This document shows, piece after piece, positions 1 through 7,789 of a DNA stretch of 39,879 nucleotides. Location of the stretch: NCBI GenBank assembly GCA_021294835.1, contig JAJTDF010000023.1:1-39879 (forward strand), read 5' to 3'. The notes under the pieces were generated by a model that searched no databases, was not told the origin of the DNA, and saw only the letters and a program-made list of their open reading frames with translations. This stretch comes from Planctomycetaceae bacterium. GTDB lineage: Bacteria > Planctomycetota > Phycisphaerae > Phycisphaerales > UBA1924. The position numbers and the translations under genes are program-made. The number at the start of each line of letters is the position of its first letter. Positions within the stretch are counted from its first letter, which is position 1.

Positions 1-378
1 CGCAAGAACCTGATGGCCGAGTTGCCGTTCATGGCCACCGAGAACATCCTGATGGCGTGCGTGAAACTGGGTGGGGACCGCCAGGCGTATCACGAGCACA
101 TTCGCGCCCATGCGCAGGCGGCGGGGCTGCGCGTCAAGCAGGAGGGGCAGGAGAACGACCTGCTGGACCGCCTGAAGGCCGACAAGCACTTCTGGAGCAC
201 GGCGCGGGGCGGGCCGCTGGCGGCCGAACTGGACTGGGAGGGCGTGCTGGACCCGATGAAGTATGTGGGGCGGAGCGTGGAGCAGACCGAGCGGTTTGTG
301 GCCGAGGAGATCGAGCCGCTGCGGGAGCTGTACGGCGAGGCGTTGCGGACGATGGAGAGCAACTCGCCGCGGGTGTGA
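1..378 (+). CDS. purB: Adenylosuccinate lyase, C-terminal part (cut by window edge)
   Basis: Partial gene: the frame is open from base 1 and ends with TGA at 376-378, so only the last 125 residues are present. The fragment starts with the stretch PFMATENILM followed by GGDRQAYHEHIR and a QENDLLDRL segment, the helical C-terminal domain typical of the eukaryote-like adenylosuccinate lyase group. This enzyme cleaves SAICAR and adenylosuccinate to release fumarate in cytoplasmic purine synthesis. The catalytic signature loop lies upstream, outside the window, so activity cannot be judged. The next gene on the same strand begins 77 bases later. A related fumarase/aspartase-superfamily lyase is the only real alternative, and the C-terminal pattern favours PurB. 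Confidence 0.85.
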   Translation, partial: RKNLMAELPFMATENILMACVKLGGDRQAYHEHIRAHAQAAGLRVKQEGQENDLLDRLKADKHFWSTARGGPLAAELDWEGVLDPMKYVGRSVEQTERFVAEEIEPLRELYGEALRTMESNSPRV

Positions 379-455
379 GTGTTCAACGGGCAAAGCGTGG
401 GCGGGGGCGGGGTGTGGGGGTTGGCTGACAGCCGGCAGGCACTGGAGCGACGCAC

Positions 456-1052
456 ATGGGCATGGATGTGTTCTCGATGCACGTCAAAGGGGGGAATGGG
501 CAGCAGATCGCCAAGGCGCTGCGCGGGGCGGCCGAGGAAGAGGGTGCCGCGTTCTACACGCATGCGGGGGCAGGGCCGCGGGGGGGCTGGTTGTCGATCT
601 ACCCGAGCGCCGACACGGTGGAGGCGATTGACCTGGTGGAACTGGCCCAGAAGTTCAAGGCTCAGCACGCCCTGCTGCTGTGGGTGCACGACAGCAGCGT
701 GCTGATGTACTTCTACCTGCGGGGGGCGAACCTGGTGGACAGTTTCAACTCGGCGCCGGACTACTTCGGCGAGGCGGATGATTTTGCCATGGCGGCGGTG
801 GGCAAGCCGGAGAAGTTCGCCGACCTGGTGGGCGAGGCGGGCGTGGCCCGGCTGCGGACGCTGCTGGCGGGGCGGATGATCAACGGCGAGGCGGTGGGCG
901 GCGAGGTGCCGGATGAGGAGACGGACAGGCTGAAGGTGATCGGCGAGGTGTTCGGGCTGCCGGCGATCCTGACGACGTTTGAATCGCTGGAGGCGGGGGA
1001 ACGGCCGGCGGGGCTGGAGGTGGTGGACCGGATCGAGATGGAAGCGGAGTGA
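456..1052 (+). CDS. Hypothetical protein, 198 residues
   Basis: I do not recognise this protein. It is probably soluble: no signal peptide or membrane helix is seen. It starts MGMDVFSMHVKGG, has a Gly-rich turn (AGPRGGW), a hydrophobic patch HALLLWVHDSSVLMYFY near residues 70-85, and an acidic mixed C-terminal half. The ATG at 456 is preceded by GGAG with an 8-base spacer; ATG 462 is an in-frame alternative. Third-position GC matches the neighbours, so it looks like a resident gene. It may be cotranscribed with purB (77-base gap). No catalytic motif is apparent. Confidence 0.7.
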   Translation: MGMDVFSMHVKGGNGQQIAKALRGAAEEEGAAFYTHAGAGPRGGWLSIYPSADTVEAIDLVELAQKFKAQHALLLWVHDSSVLMYFYLRGANLVDSFNSAPDYFGEADDFAMAAVGKPEKFADLVGEAGVARLRTLLAGRMINGEAVGGEVPDEETDRLKVIGEVFGLPAILTTFESLEAGERPAGLEVVDRIEMEAE

Positions 1053-1083
1053 GGGGGCGAACGGGCCTTCGGGGCGACCGATA

Positions 1084-1140
1084 GAGACTTTTTGTCTCAA
1101 TCCGCTTGACAGACGGACCGACATGTGACAAAATGTCTAC
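1084..1140 (+). promoter_or_regulatory. Promoter and candidate operators of higBA
   Basis: A perfect inverted repeat GAGAC-TTTTT-GTCTC spans 1084-1098. A consensus -35 box TTGACA lies at 1106-1111. With a 17-base spacer, a -10-like CAAAAT sits at 1129-1134. A second inverted repeat GACAT-N8-ATGTC (1120-1137) overlaps the -10. Type II antitoxins commonly autorepress by binding such palindromes, so these are likely HigA operators; that is inference. Predicted initiation falls on or next to the higB ATG at 1141. Confidence 0.55.
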
Positions 1141-1653
1141 ATGCGGGTGATCAGCCTCAAGCACCTGCGCGACTTCTGGGAGGTGCATCCCGATGCGGAA
1201 CGGCCGCTTCGGGCGTGGTACAGGGCCGCGCTGCGGGCCCAGTGGACGAGCCTGCGAGACGCGCGGGCGACCTTTCCGCACGCGGACGGCGTACAGACCA
1301 GCCGTGGTGAGACACTGACTGTCTTCAACATCGCCGGGAACAAGTACCGGCTCATCGCCCGGATTCGGTATGACTACCAGTTGGTCAACGTCCGGGCCGT
1401 ACTCGGCCATGCGGAGTACGACCGGGGCGCGTGGAAGGAGCAAGACCATGCCGGCAATCAAGCACGAGTCCAACGCCAAACTGCCCGGCAAGTTCGAGGA
1501 TCTGGTGCACCTTCTGCCGCCGCAGGCCATCGCCGACGACGCGCACCACGAGAACACCCTGGAGATGATCGACCGGCTGATGGCTGTCCCACGGCTGACC
1601 AAGGGTCAGGAGAGTTACCTCGAAACGCTGGTGCAGTTGGTCGAGGCTTATGA
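1141..1653 (+). CDS. higB: HigB-type mRNA interferase toxin with an aberrant C-terminal extension
   Basis: Residues 1-100 match the HigB toxin family (RelE/ParE fold): MRVISLKHLRDFWEVHPDAE at the start, LRAWYRAA, then VFNIAGNKYRL and a closing GHAEYDRG segment. HigB enzymes cut ribosome-bound mRNA. Family members usually end near residue 95-110. Here codon 101 is CAA at 1441-1443, one transition away from TAA, and the frame runs on for 70 codons, 206 bases into higA in another frame, ending at 1653. The extra residues are Arg/Ala/Gly-rich and look like an out-of-frame reading of higA. There is no Shine-Dalgarno before the ATG, and the promoter places the start near it, so the mRNA may be leaderless. 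The toxin may be natural, altered or inactive. Confidence 0.75.
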   Translation: MRVISLKHLRDFWEVHPDAERPLRAWYRAALRAQWTSLRDARATFPHADGVQTSRGETLTVFNIAGNKYRLIARIRYDYQLVNVRAVLGHAEYDRGAWKEQDHAGNQARVQRQTARQVRGSGAPSAAAGHRRRRAPREHPGDDRPADGCPTADQGSGELPRNAGAVGRGL

Positions 1654-1870
1654 GGCGAGGCACCACGCGATCGATGGGCTGAGCGGCATCGAGATGCTCC
1701 GGCACCTGCTGGAGCAGCATGGCATGAACGCCTCAGCGCTCGCCCGCCTGCTGGGCGTGCACGCCAGCATGGGATCCAAGATCCTCAAGGGGGAACGGGC
1801 GTTGACGGTCGATCACCTCAAGGCCCTGGCTGCGAAGTTCAAGGTTCGGCCGGACACGTTCATGGACTGA
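1448..1870 (+). CDS. higA: HigA-type antitoxin, XRE-family DNA-binding protein
   Basis: A 140-residue antitoxin. The N-terminal part (about 1-80) holds a helical LTKGQESYLETLVQLVEAYE region common to HigA proteins paired with this HigB group. The C-terminal part (about 83-138) is an XRE helix-turn-helix with ASALARLLGVHASMGSKILKG. It would neutralise HigB and repress the shared promoter. The start at ATG 1448 is chosen because AAGGAG lies 7 bases upstream, inside the last normal higB codons, and because residues upstream of it in this frame look like higB read out of frame. Toxin-first order is the usual higBA layout. Confidence 0.85.
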   Translation: MPAIKHESNAKLPGKFEDLVHLLPPQAIADDAHHENTLEMIDRLMAVPRLTKGQESYLETLVQLVEAYEARHHAIDGLSGIEMLRHLLEQHGMNASALARLLGVHASMGSKILKGERALTVDHLKALAAKFKVRPDTFMD

Positions 1871-1874
1871 CGGC

Positions 1875-1949
1875 GCCGCCGGGCCCGGCGGCAACAGGCC
1901 TTGGCGGCAGACTGGACGGCCTCGCCCACAAGCGGCCGAAGGGCCGCTT
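1875..1949. terminator. GC-rich hairpins between convergent higA and fabG
   Basis: Two hairpins fill the 77-base gap between convergent genes. A perfect 18-base palindrome GCCGCCGGG/CCCGGCGGC spans 1875-1892, four bases after the higA stop. An 8-bp stem AAGCGGCC/GGCCGCTT with loop GAAG spans 1930-1949 and overlaps the fabG stop codon. Neither is followed by a T-run, so a role as a bidirectional terminator or RNA 3'-end stabiliser is only inferred. Confidence 0.45.
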
Positions 1950-2697
1950 ACGACGTCATGGTCATGCCGCCGTCGACCACCAGCGTCTGGCCGGTGAGGA
2001 AGCCGGCCTCGTCGCTGGTCACGTAGGCGATGGCGGCGGCGATGTCGTCGGGCGTGCCCAGGCGGCGGACGGCGGTCATCGAGAGCACGCCGTTCTTGAT
2101 GTCGTCGCCGAGGTTGGCGGTCATGTCGGTCTCGATCCAGCCCGGGGCCACCACGTTGGCGGTCACGCCCTTGCTGCCCAGCTCGCGGGCGATGGTCTTG
2201 GTCAGGCCGACCAGGCCGGCCTTGGCGGCGGCGTAGTTGGCCTGGCCGGCGTTGCCGACGATGCCGGAGGTGCTGGCGACGTTGACGATGCGGCCGAAGC
2301 GGCCCCGCATCATCGCCCGGGCGGCGACGCGGCAGGCGACAAAGGCCGAGGTGAGGTTGGTGGTGATGACCGTGTTCCAGTCCTCGTCGCTCATGCGGAG
2401 GATCAGGCCGTCCTTGGTGATGCCGGCGTTGTTGACCAGGATGTCCAGGCGGTCGTGCTGCTTGATCACGCCTTCGAGGGCGGCGGTGATCGAGGCGGAG
2501 TCTGAAACGTCGGCGGTGGCCACCGAGGCCTTGCCGCCGGAGGCCTCGATCTGGGCCTTGAGCTCGTTCAGCGGGCCGGCGGAACGGGCGCAGAGCACGA
2601 CGTGGCGGCCGTCTTTGGCCAGACGCAGGGCGACGGCGCGGCCGATGCCTCTGCTGGCGCCGGTGACGAAGGCAACACGAACGGGGGCGGTGGACAA
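1948..2697 (-). CDS. fabG: 3-oxoacyl-ACP reductase
   Basis: A 249-residue short-chain dehydrogenase, the normal FabG length. It reduces 3-oxoacyl-ACP with NADPH in fatty-acid elongation. Visible motifs: cofactor loop TGASRGIG (12-19), NNAG (89-92), catalytic Ser142, and the Tyr155-x3-Lys159 pair within GQANYAAAKAG, which is strongly FabG-like. The C-terminus has the usual FLTGQTLVVDGG. The start is TTG at 2697; no upstream ATG fits and an AAAGG lies just ahead. It is last in a - strand run with fabD and fabH, after a lipoprotein gene (103-base gap). A different SDR substrate is possible, but context supports FabG. Confidence 0.93.
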   Translation of the reverse strand: MSTAPVRVAFVTGASRGIGRAVALRLAKDGRHVVLCARSAGPLNELKAQIEASGGKASVATADVSDSASITAALEGVIKQHDRLDILVNNAGITKDGLILRMSDEDWNTVITTNLTSAFVACRVAARAMMRGRFGRIVNVASTSGIVGNAGQANYAAAKAGLVGLTKTIARELGSKGVTANVVAPGWIETDMTANLGDDIKNGVLSMTAVRRLGTPDDIAAAIAYVTSDEAGFLTGQTLVVDGGMTMTS

Positions 2698-2800
2698 GGG
2701 GAGGACCTTTGCTGCGGAAGAACGGAGCGGACGAGCTTGAACGTTGCGAAGGAATCAGAGCGGGCGTGAATCAGGGGTGCTGTGGGATACGGGGCGGCGT

Positions 2801-3736
2801 TCAGCCGCTGGTGCCGGCGCCACCCCCGCCGCCACCACCACCGCCGCCGGAGGGGGCTTCCTTGCCGTCCTTGCCCTCTTTCCCGTCCTTGCCGTCCTTG
2901 CCGTCGCCGGCCTTGGGCGGCTCGGGCAGGGCGACGTCGCCGGTGGCCAGCGAGAAGCCGATCATGCCGACGTTGTCCCAGTCCTGAGCGCGGGAGCGGG
3001 TCATGGGCAGGGCGGAGGCGGAGTTGAACTGCCAGGCGTCGCCGGCGCGGCCGGCGGACCAGCCCAGCAAGTAGGCCCCGGTGGCGTCCTGCACGGCGAT
3101 GAGCAGGACCTTCTCGGGGCGGGTGCCGCCCAGGCCGGCGTCGCCGGTCTTGTCGTTGCGGAGGCGCTCGAGCTGCTCGGCCATGGCGGCGATGTCGCGG
3201 TCGGCGCGGACCTTGGACTCTTCGGGGGTCCAGCCGGCCTGGAGGTACTCGTTGACCAGGGTGGCGGCTCGCTTGGTGTTCTCGCCTTCGATCTGCTTGA
3301 CGGCGGCGTCACGCTCCAGGGCCGAGAGGGTGGTCGGGGCGGCGGCGTAGACGATGCGGACGGCCTCGATGCCCTTGGTGGAGGTGGCCCAGTCGCCGGA
3401 GACGGTGATCTGGGCGAGGGCGTCCTGGCTGCGGCGGGTGAGCATGGAGCCGAAGGTGTTGGAGTCTCCCCGGGCCAGCGCGTCGGCGAACTTGATGGCG
3501 GCGCGGGCGAAGGACTCGTCGGTGATCTCGACGGCGCCGCCGGCGGAGACGCGGGGGTCGGCCTTGACCTCCTGGATGATGGTGTCCATCTGCACCACCG
3601 GCGGGGGCGGCGGCGGGGGCGGCGGGGGCGGCGGCGGCGCGGGCGGGGGCTTGCGGGAGCAGCCGGCCAGCGCGGTGGCCATGACGCCCACGGTGAGGGC
3701 GGACTTGAGAACGCGGATGAGCAGGGGAGCGGGCAT
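2801..3736 (-). CDS. Low-complexity lipoprotein inside the fab cluster
   Basis: Unknown family, 311 residues. The N-terminus has a basic start, a hydrophobic stretch and lipobox LAGC, predicting lipidation at Cys26. A run of 13 prolines follows just after the lipid anchor (about 32-44), a likely rigid spacer. The middle (about 48-255) is a mixed alpha/beta domain with TDESFARAAIKFADALARGD and a repeated pattern around Trp-containing turns. The end is low complexity: repeated GKDGKEG units, then about ten glycines. It sits 49 bases after fabD and 103 before fabG, so it is probably cotranscribed with them. No enzyme motif is visible. AAGGTC-type pairing upstream (GAGGT) supports ATG 3736. Confidence 0.75.
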   Translation of the reverse strand: MPAPLLIRVLKSALTVGVMATALAGCSRKPPPAPPPPPPPPPPPPPVVQMDTIIQEVKADPRVSAGGAVEITDESFARAAIKFADALARGDSNTFGSMLTRRSQDALAQITVSGDWATSTKGIEAVRIVYAAAPTTLSALERDAAVKQIEGENTKRAATLVNEYLQAGWTPEESKVRADRDIAAMAEQLERLRNDKTGDAGLGGTRPEKVLLIAVQDATGAYLLGWSAGRAGDAWQFNSASALPMTRSRAQDWDNVGMIGFSLATGDVALPEPPKAGDGKDGKDGKEGKDGKEAPSGGGGGGGGGGAGTSG

Positions 3737-3785
3737 GCGGTCAACCTCGAAGGTCAGAGGGGGGTGAGCGAACGGGAGGCGGGCG

Positions 3786-4739
3786 TCAGGCGGCCGGCTC
3801 GTCGTGGGTGTTCACGCGAACGGCCTTGTCGATACGGCGGTACAGGCCCATGAGGGTCTTGCCGGGGGCCAGTTCGTGGTACTCGGCGGAGGGCAGGGCC
3901 TTGGCCATGGCGGCGCAGGACTCGGCCCAGCGGACCGGGCTGGTCAACTGCTCCACCAGGCGGGCACGGATGACCGCCGGCGCGTCGGCCCCTGCCGGAT
4001 GCGGCTGGGCGGTGACGTTGGCGTAGACGGTGCACTGCGGGGCGGAGATGGCGGTGCGGGCCAGGGCCTCGCCGAGTTGCTGGGCGGCCGGGGCCATGAT
4101 CGGGGAGTGGAAGGCTCCGGCGACGGCCAGGGCGGTGGCCCGCAGGCCGATCTTGCCGGCCTCGGTCACGGCTCGCTCGCAGGCGGACTTGGAGCCGGAG
4201 AGGACGATCTGGCCGGGGGCGTTGAAGTTGGCGCACACCAGCACCTCGCCCTGGGCGGCGGCAGCGCACACGGCGTTCGCCTGGGCTTCGTCGCCGCCGA
4301 TGAGGGCGACCATGCCCGAGGGCACGGCCTCGGCGGCCTTCTGCATGGCCTGGCCCCGCAGGGCGACCAGACGCAGGCCGTCGGCGAAGCTGACCGAGCC
4401 GGCGATGTGCAGGGCGGTGTACTCGCCCAGGGAGAGCCCGGCGGCGGCAACCACGGCGGCTTCTTTGGCCGAGGTGCACGACCAGGAGGCAAGCAGGGCC
4501 CGCCAGCAGGCGATCGAGGCGGTGTAGATGGCCGGCTGGGAGACGTCGGTGCGGTTGAGCAGGTCAGCCGGGCCGTCGAAGCAAAGGCTGCTGAGGGTGG
4601 CCCCGCCGGGGAGGGTGCCGGCGAGGGCGGCGTCGGCCTCGGCAAAGACGGCGCGGGCTTCGGCGGAGGCAGCGCACCACGCCTTGGCCATGCCGACGGC
4701 CTGGGCGCCTTGACCGGGACAGAGGATCACCTTGCTCAT
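3786..4739 (-). CDS. fabD: Malonyl-CoA:ACP transacylase
   Basis: A 317-residue FabD moving malonyl groups from CoA to acyl carrier protein, the first committed loading step for elongation. It opens MSKVILCPGQGAQAVGM, the family signature. The nucleophile elbow reads GLSLGEY with Ser103; most homologues have GHSLG, so His is replaced by Leu. The second catalytic residue, His211, is in AFHSP. FNAPGQIVLSG (172-182) is also typical. It lies between fabH (138-base gap) and the lipoprotein gene. No acyl carrier protein gene is in this window; it would most naturally follow elsewhere. Confidence 0.93.
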   Translation of the reverse strand: MSKVILCPGQGAQAVGMAKAWCAASAEARAVFAEADAALAGTLPGGATLSSLCFDGPADLLNRTDVSQPAIYTASIACWRALLASWSCTSAKEAAVVAAAGLSLGEYTALHIAGSVSFADGLRLVALRGQAMQKAAEAVPSGMVALIGGDEAQANAVCAAAAQGEVLVCANFNAPGQIVLSGSKSACERAVTEAGKIGLRATALAVAGAFHSPIMAPAAQQLGEALARTAISAPQCTVYANVTAQPHPAGADAPAVIRARLVEQLTSPVRWAESCAAMAKALPSAEYHELAPGKTLMGLYRRIDKAVRVNTHDEPAA

Positions 4740-4877
4740 CGGCGAAGCATAGCAAAACCGGCGGGCGGACGGGGCCCGAACAGGGTCGGAAACCGGGTCG
4801 CAAGCCGGGATGGAAACGGGCGGCGGAGAGGGGGGCAGCCACCCGGTGGGCGGATGGGCCGGCGGGCTGGGGCCGGG

Positions 4878-5921
4878 TCAGATCTGCCAGAGGCTGCTGG
4901 ACCAGGTGACCCCGGCGCCGAAGGCCAGGAACATGACCACCATGCCGGGCTTGATACGGCCGGCCTTGACCAGTTCGTCAAAGCACAGCGGCACCGAGCC
5001 GGCCGAGGTGTTGCCGATGCGGTCGATGTTCACGTAGAGCTTGTCCTGCGGGATGCCGAAGCGCTCGCGGGCGGCTTCCAGAATGCGGGCGTTGGACTGG
5101 TGGCAGACGAACATGTCGATCTGGTCGGCGGTCATGCCGGCCTTCTGCAGGGTCTCGGCGATGAGTTCCTGGAAGGTGCCGACGGCGAACTTGTAGACCT
5201 CGCGGCCGTTCATCTGCAGACAGCCGACACGGTGCACGCCCCGGTCGGCGGTCTCGGGGATCTCCGAATCCACGCCGGGCATGTACAGGTCGGGCCAGCC
5301 GGCGCCGTCGGCCTTGTTCACCTGGGCGATCAGGCCCTTGGCCGCGTCGTCGGTGCCGGTCAGGACCACCGCTCCGGCAGCGTCGCCAAAGAGGATGCAG
5401 ACATTGCGGTTGGAGTAGTCGATCAGCGAAGAGACGGTGTCGGCCCCGATGACGCCGATGGCCCGGTGGGTGCCGATCTTGATCAGGTCATGGGCGACGT
5501 TCAGCGAGTAGACAAACCCGCAGCAGGCGGCGCCCAGATCCCACGCGGCGGTGGTGCCCGCCCCCAGGCGGGCGGCGACCAGGCAGGCGGTGGAGGGGCA
5601 ACGCATGTCCTGGGTGATGGTGCCGCAGATGATCAGGTCCAGGTCGGCCGCCTTCATGCCGGCGTCGGCCAGGGCGCGGGCGAGGGCGTCGGTGCAGAGG
5701 GTGAGGTTGCTCTCGCCCTTGGACCAGTCGCAGACGCGGCGTTCGCGGATGCCGGTGCGCTGCTGGATCCACTCGTCGCTGGTCTGCACGATGGTGGCCA
5801 GATCGGCGTTGGTCAGGGTTCCGGTGGGCAGAGCCGAGCCGCATCCGGCGATGCGAACGCCCCGCCGGATGGCCCCGGTGAGGCGCTGGTTGGTGTGGGC
5901 AATCGCGTTCAAAGCCGTCAT
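4878..5921 (-). CDS. fabH: 3-oxoacyl-ACP synthase III (KAS III)
   Basis: A 347-residue KAS III that condenses acetyl-CoA with malonyl-ACP to start fatty-acid synthesis. The full triad is visible: Cys133 in AACCGF, His274 in VCHQSNARI and Asn304 in GNTSAGS. TSDEWIQQRTGIRERR (48-62) and GDAAGAVVL (179-187) are family motifs. It is slightly longer than the E. coli enzyme because of an N-terminal extension and a short insert around 200-225. The ATG at 5921 has no obvious Shine-Dalgarno. It follows lpxK by 53 bases, tying acyl-chain initiation to lipid A synthesis. Confidence 0.95.
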   Translation of the reverse strand: MTALNAIAHTNQRLTGAIRRGVRIAGCGSALPTGTLTNADLATIVQTSDEWIQQRTGIRERRVCDWSKGESNLTLCTDALARALADAGMKAADLDLIICGTITQDMRCPSTACLVAARLGAGTTAAWDLGAACCGFVYSLNVAHDLIKIGTHRAIGVIGADTVSSLIDYSNRNVCILFGDAAGAVVLTGTDDAAKGLIAQVNKADGAGWPDLYMPGVDSEIPETADRGVHRVGCLQMNGREVYKFAVGTFQELIAETLQKAGMTADQIDMFVCHQSNARILEAARERFGIPQDKLYVNIDRIGNTSAGSVPLCFDELVKAGRIKPGMVVMFLAFGAGVTWSSSLWQI

Positions 5922-5974
5922 GGGCGAAGACTAGGGGCAGGCAGGAAGGTCGGGAGCAGTTGGGGTGAGGATGG

Positions 5975-7036
5975 TCATTCCGGCCGGAGGCTGTTTGGGG
6001 CCGGGCCGGCCGCAGCCAGCAGACGGTCGCGGAGGTCGGCCTGGCCGCTGCGGAAGCGGAGGATCAGGCGGGCCCGGAAGGCGGGAAGGGCGGCGGGCCA
6101 GCGGGAGGCGAGTTTGGTCCAGTCCTTGCCGGTGGTCAGCAGGGCGTCGCAGTGGTGCTCGGCGAACAGACGCTCCAGACGCCCGACGGTGGCGGGGGCG
6201 AACGGGTCGTGATCGGGGAGCGGGCAGGGGGTGACCTGCCCGTTGGGGCCGGCGGCCTGTGTGCAGCGGTCCAGAAAGGGAGTGGGGTTGCCGATGCCGC
6301 AGACAGCGAGGATTCGGCGGCCGGTCAGGGCGTCAACCGGGTGGGGCGTGCCGGAGGCGTCGAGCAGGTCGGCCCAGGTGTGCTCGGTGATGGCCAGCGG
6401 CGGGCGGCCCAGAGCGGGGAACCATGCGGGGGTCTGACCGGGGGGCAGCCGCTCGGCGTGGGTGAGGATCAGCCCGCCGGCGCGGGCGAGGGACTCGACG
6501 GGTTCGCGGAGATCGCCGGTGGGGAGCAGGCGTTCGGTGGTGGGGTCCACCGTGGCGTCGAGCAGGACGAGATCCAGATCGCGATGCAGGCGGCGGTGCT
6601 GGAAGCCGTCGTCGAGCAGCACCACCGAGACGGGCGGTGTGGGCGAGGAGGCGAACAGGGCGAGGAGCCCGGCGAGGCGGTTGGGCTGGGCGACGATGGG
6701 CACGCCGGGCGGGCGGGCGGCAGGAAACAGGTCGGCCAGGGCGGCGCGGTATTCGTCGGCCTCGTCGGAGCGGCCGGAGGCGTCGGCGCGGTAGCCCCGC
6801 ATGGCGATGGCGGGGCGGTGCCCGGCGGCGGCGAGGGTGCGGACGCACCAGGCGACCATGGGCGTCTTGCCGGTGCCGCCGGTGGTGAGGTTGCCGATGG
6901 AGATGACCGGGCACGGCAGGCGGGTGACGCCCCGACCGGTGTCGTAGCGGGCGTTGCGGCGGCTGACTTCAAAGCGGTAGAACGGCTCCAGCAGCGGGCC
7001 GAGCAGACGGCGGGCAGAATGGAGCGGGCGACTCAC
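5975..7036 (-). CDS. lpxK: Tetraacyldisaccharide 4'-kinase
   Basis: A 353-residue inner-membrane kinase that phosphorylates the 4' position of the lipid A disaccharide. The P-loop GGTGKT (53-58) sits in the LpxK-specific context ISIGNLTTGGTGKTP. The following DGFQHRRLHRDLDLVLLD segment is the hallmark second motif of the family. A C-terminal LLTTGKDWTKL block also fits. The start codon is GTG at 7036. An N-terminal amphipathic segment (RRLLGPLLEPFYRF) would lie at the membrane. Its presence shows that the organism makes lipid A. It is preceded by a small membrane-protein gene (62-base gap) and followed by fabH. Confidence 0.92.
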   Translation of the reverse strand: MSRPLHSARRLLGPLLEPFYRFEVSRRNARYDTGRGVTRLPCPVISIGNLTTGGTGKTPMVAWCVRTLAAAGHRPAIAMRGYRADASGRSDEADEYRAALADLFPAARPPGVPIVAQPNRLAGLLALFASSPTPPVSVVLLDDGFQHRRLHRDLDLVLLDATVDPTTERLLPTGDLREPVESLARAGGLILTHAERLPPGQTPAWFPALGRPPLAITEHTWADLLDASGTPHPVDALTGRRILAVCGIGNPTPFLDRCTQAAGPNGQVTPCPLPDHDPFAPATVGRLERLFAEHHCDALLTTGKDWTKLASRWPAALPAFRARLILRFRSGQADLRDRLLAAAGPAPNSLRPE

Positions 7037-7098
7037 GCCGGCATGGTTGGGGGGACGGGCGACGCGGGCGCGGCCAGCGGCGGATCGCCGATGGCTGC

Positions 7099-7578
7099 TT
7101 AGCGGCGCTCGGCGGGCGTGCGCGAGGCCGGGATGACCACCTGGGGCTTGTCTGGCGCTGTGGATGAGGGGCCGGATGCGGCGGTGGGGGCGAGGATTTC
7201 GGCGGCGCGGCGGCGGAAGGCGACCTCGGCGGCGAGGTCCTCGGCGGCCTGGGTGGTGAGTTGGCGACGCAGGCGGCCCGAGAGGCGGACGGTGTTGGCC
7301 ATGTCCATGGCGGCGAGCATGAGCACGAGCATGACCAGGCCGAGCACGGCGAGCCAGGAGAGCACAAACAGACGGCGTTCAGAGATGGGGGCGCCGGCGA
7401 GGGCGAAGGTCAGGGCGGCGAAGAGCAGCAGCATCAGCAGGCCGGAGGCGGTGCGGATGCGGCGGCGGCTGGCGGGCATGGCGGTGCGCTGGATGGCCAG
7501 CACGTGCCAGATGGTCAGCAGCATGACCACGGCGGTGAGGGGCAGGACCAGCCAGGGATGGGCCATCGTGTCTTGCAT
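7099..7578 (-). CDS. Small membrane protein, three predicted helices
   Basis: Unrecognised, 159 residues from ATG 7578 (ATG 7566 is an alternative). Three hydrophobic segments are visible: about residues 8-28 (WLVLPLTAVVMLLTIWHVLA), 45-65 (LLMLLLFAALTFALAGAP) and 72-98 (FVLSWLAVLGLVMLVLMLAAMDM). The soluble C-terminal tail is charged, with an RRRAAEI segment and a Ser/Pro-rich end. The frame stays open further upstream to 8106, but that part overlaps maf and is rich in Pro/Arg, so I excluded it. Possible first gene of the lpxK-fab run; function unknown. Confidence 0.6.
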   Translation of the reverse strand: MQDTMAHPWLVLPLTAVVMLLTIWHVLAIQRTAMPASRRRIRTASGLLMLLLFAALTFALAGAPISERRLFVLSWLAVLGLVMLVLMLAAMDMANTVRLSGRLRRQLTTQAAEDLAAEVAFRRRAAEILAPTAASGPSSTAPDKPQVVIPASRTPAERR

Positions 7579-7789
7579 GGGCAATGGTGGCGGGCGGGGG
7601 GCGAGGGGCGAGGTGTCGGAGGCGGACGGCCGCCGCTTGTCCATGCGGACGCAACCGGGCGGCGGTTGCACCGACAGCATGCCCGACGGCGGGGCGGCGG
7701 GCAAGGGCGGGGGCCGGAAAGGCCCGGGGCGGCGGGCAAGCCGGGCAAGATGGATGGGGCGTGCGGGCGAGAAGGCCACGGGGGCCGGG

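Noticed and set aside
3600..3736. Poly-proline/poly-glycine tracts read as a coding artefact
   Set aside because: Signal peptide, lipobox and an ordinary middle domain are all in the same frame, so the gene is real and the tracts are part of it.
3804..6212. Very long open frame on the + strand opposite fabD and fabH
   Set aside because: It lies antisense to two clear fab genes and reads as Gly/Val/Asp-rich sequence from high GC; no domain is seen.
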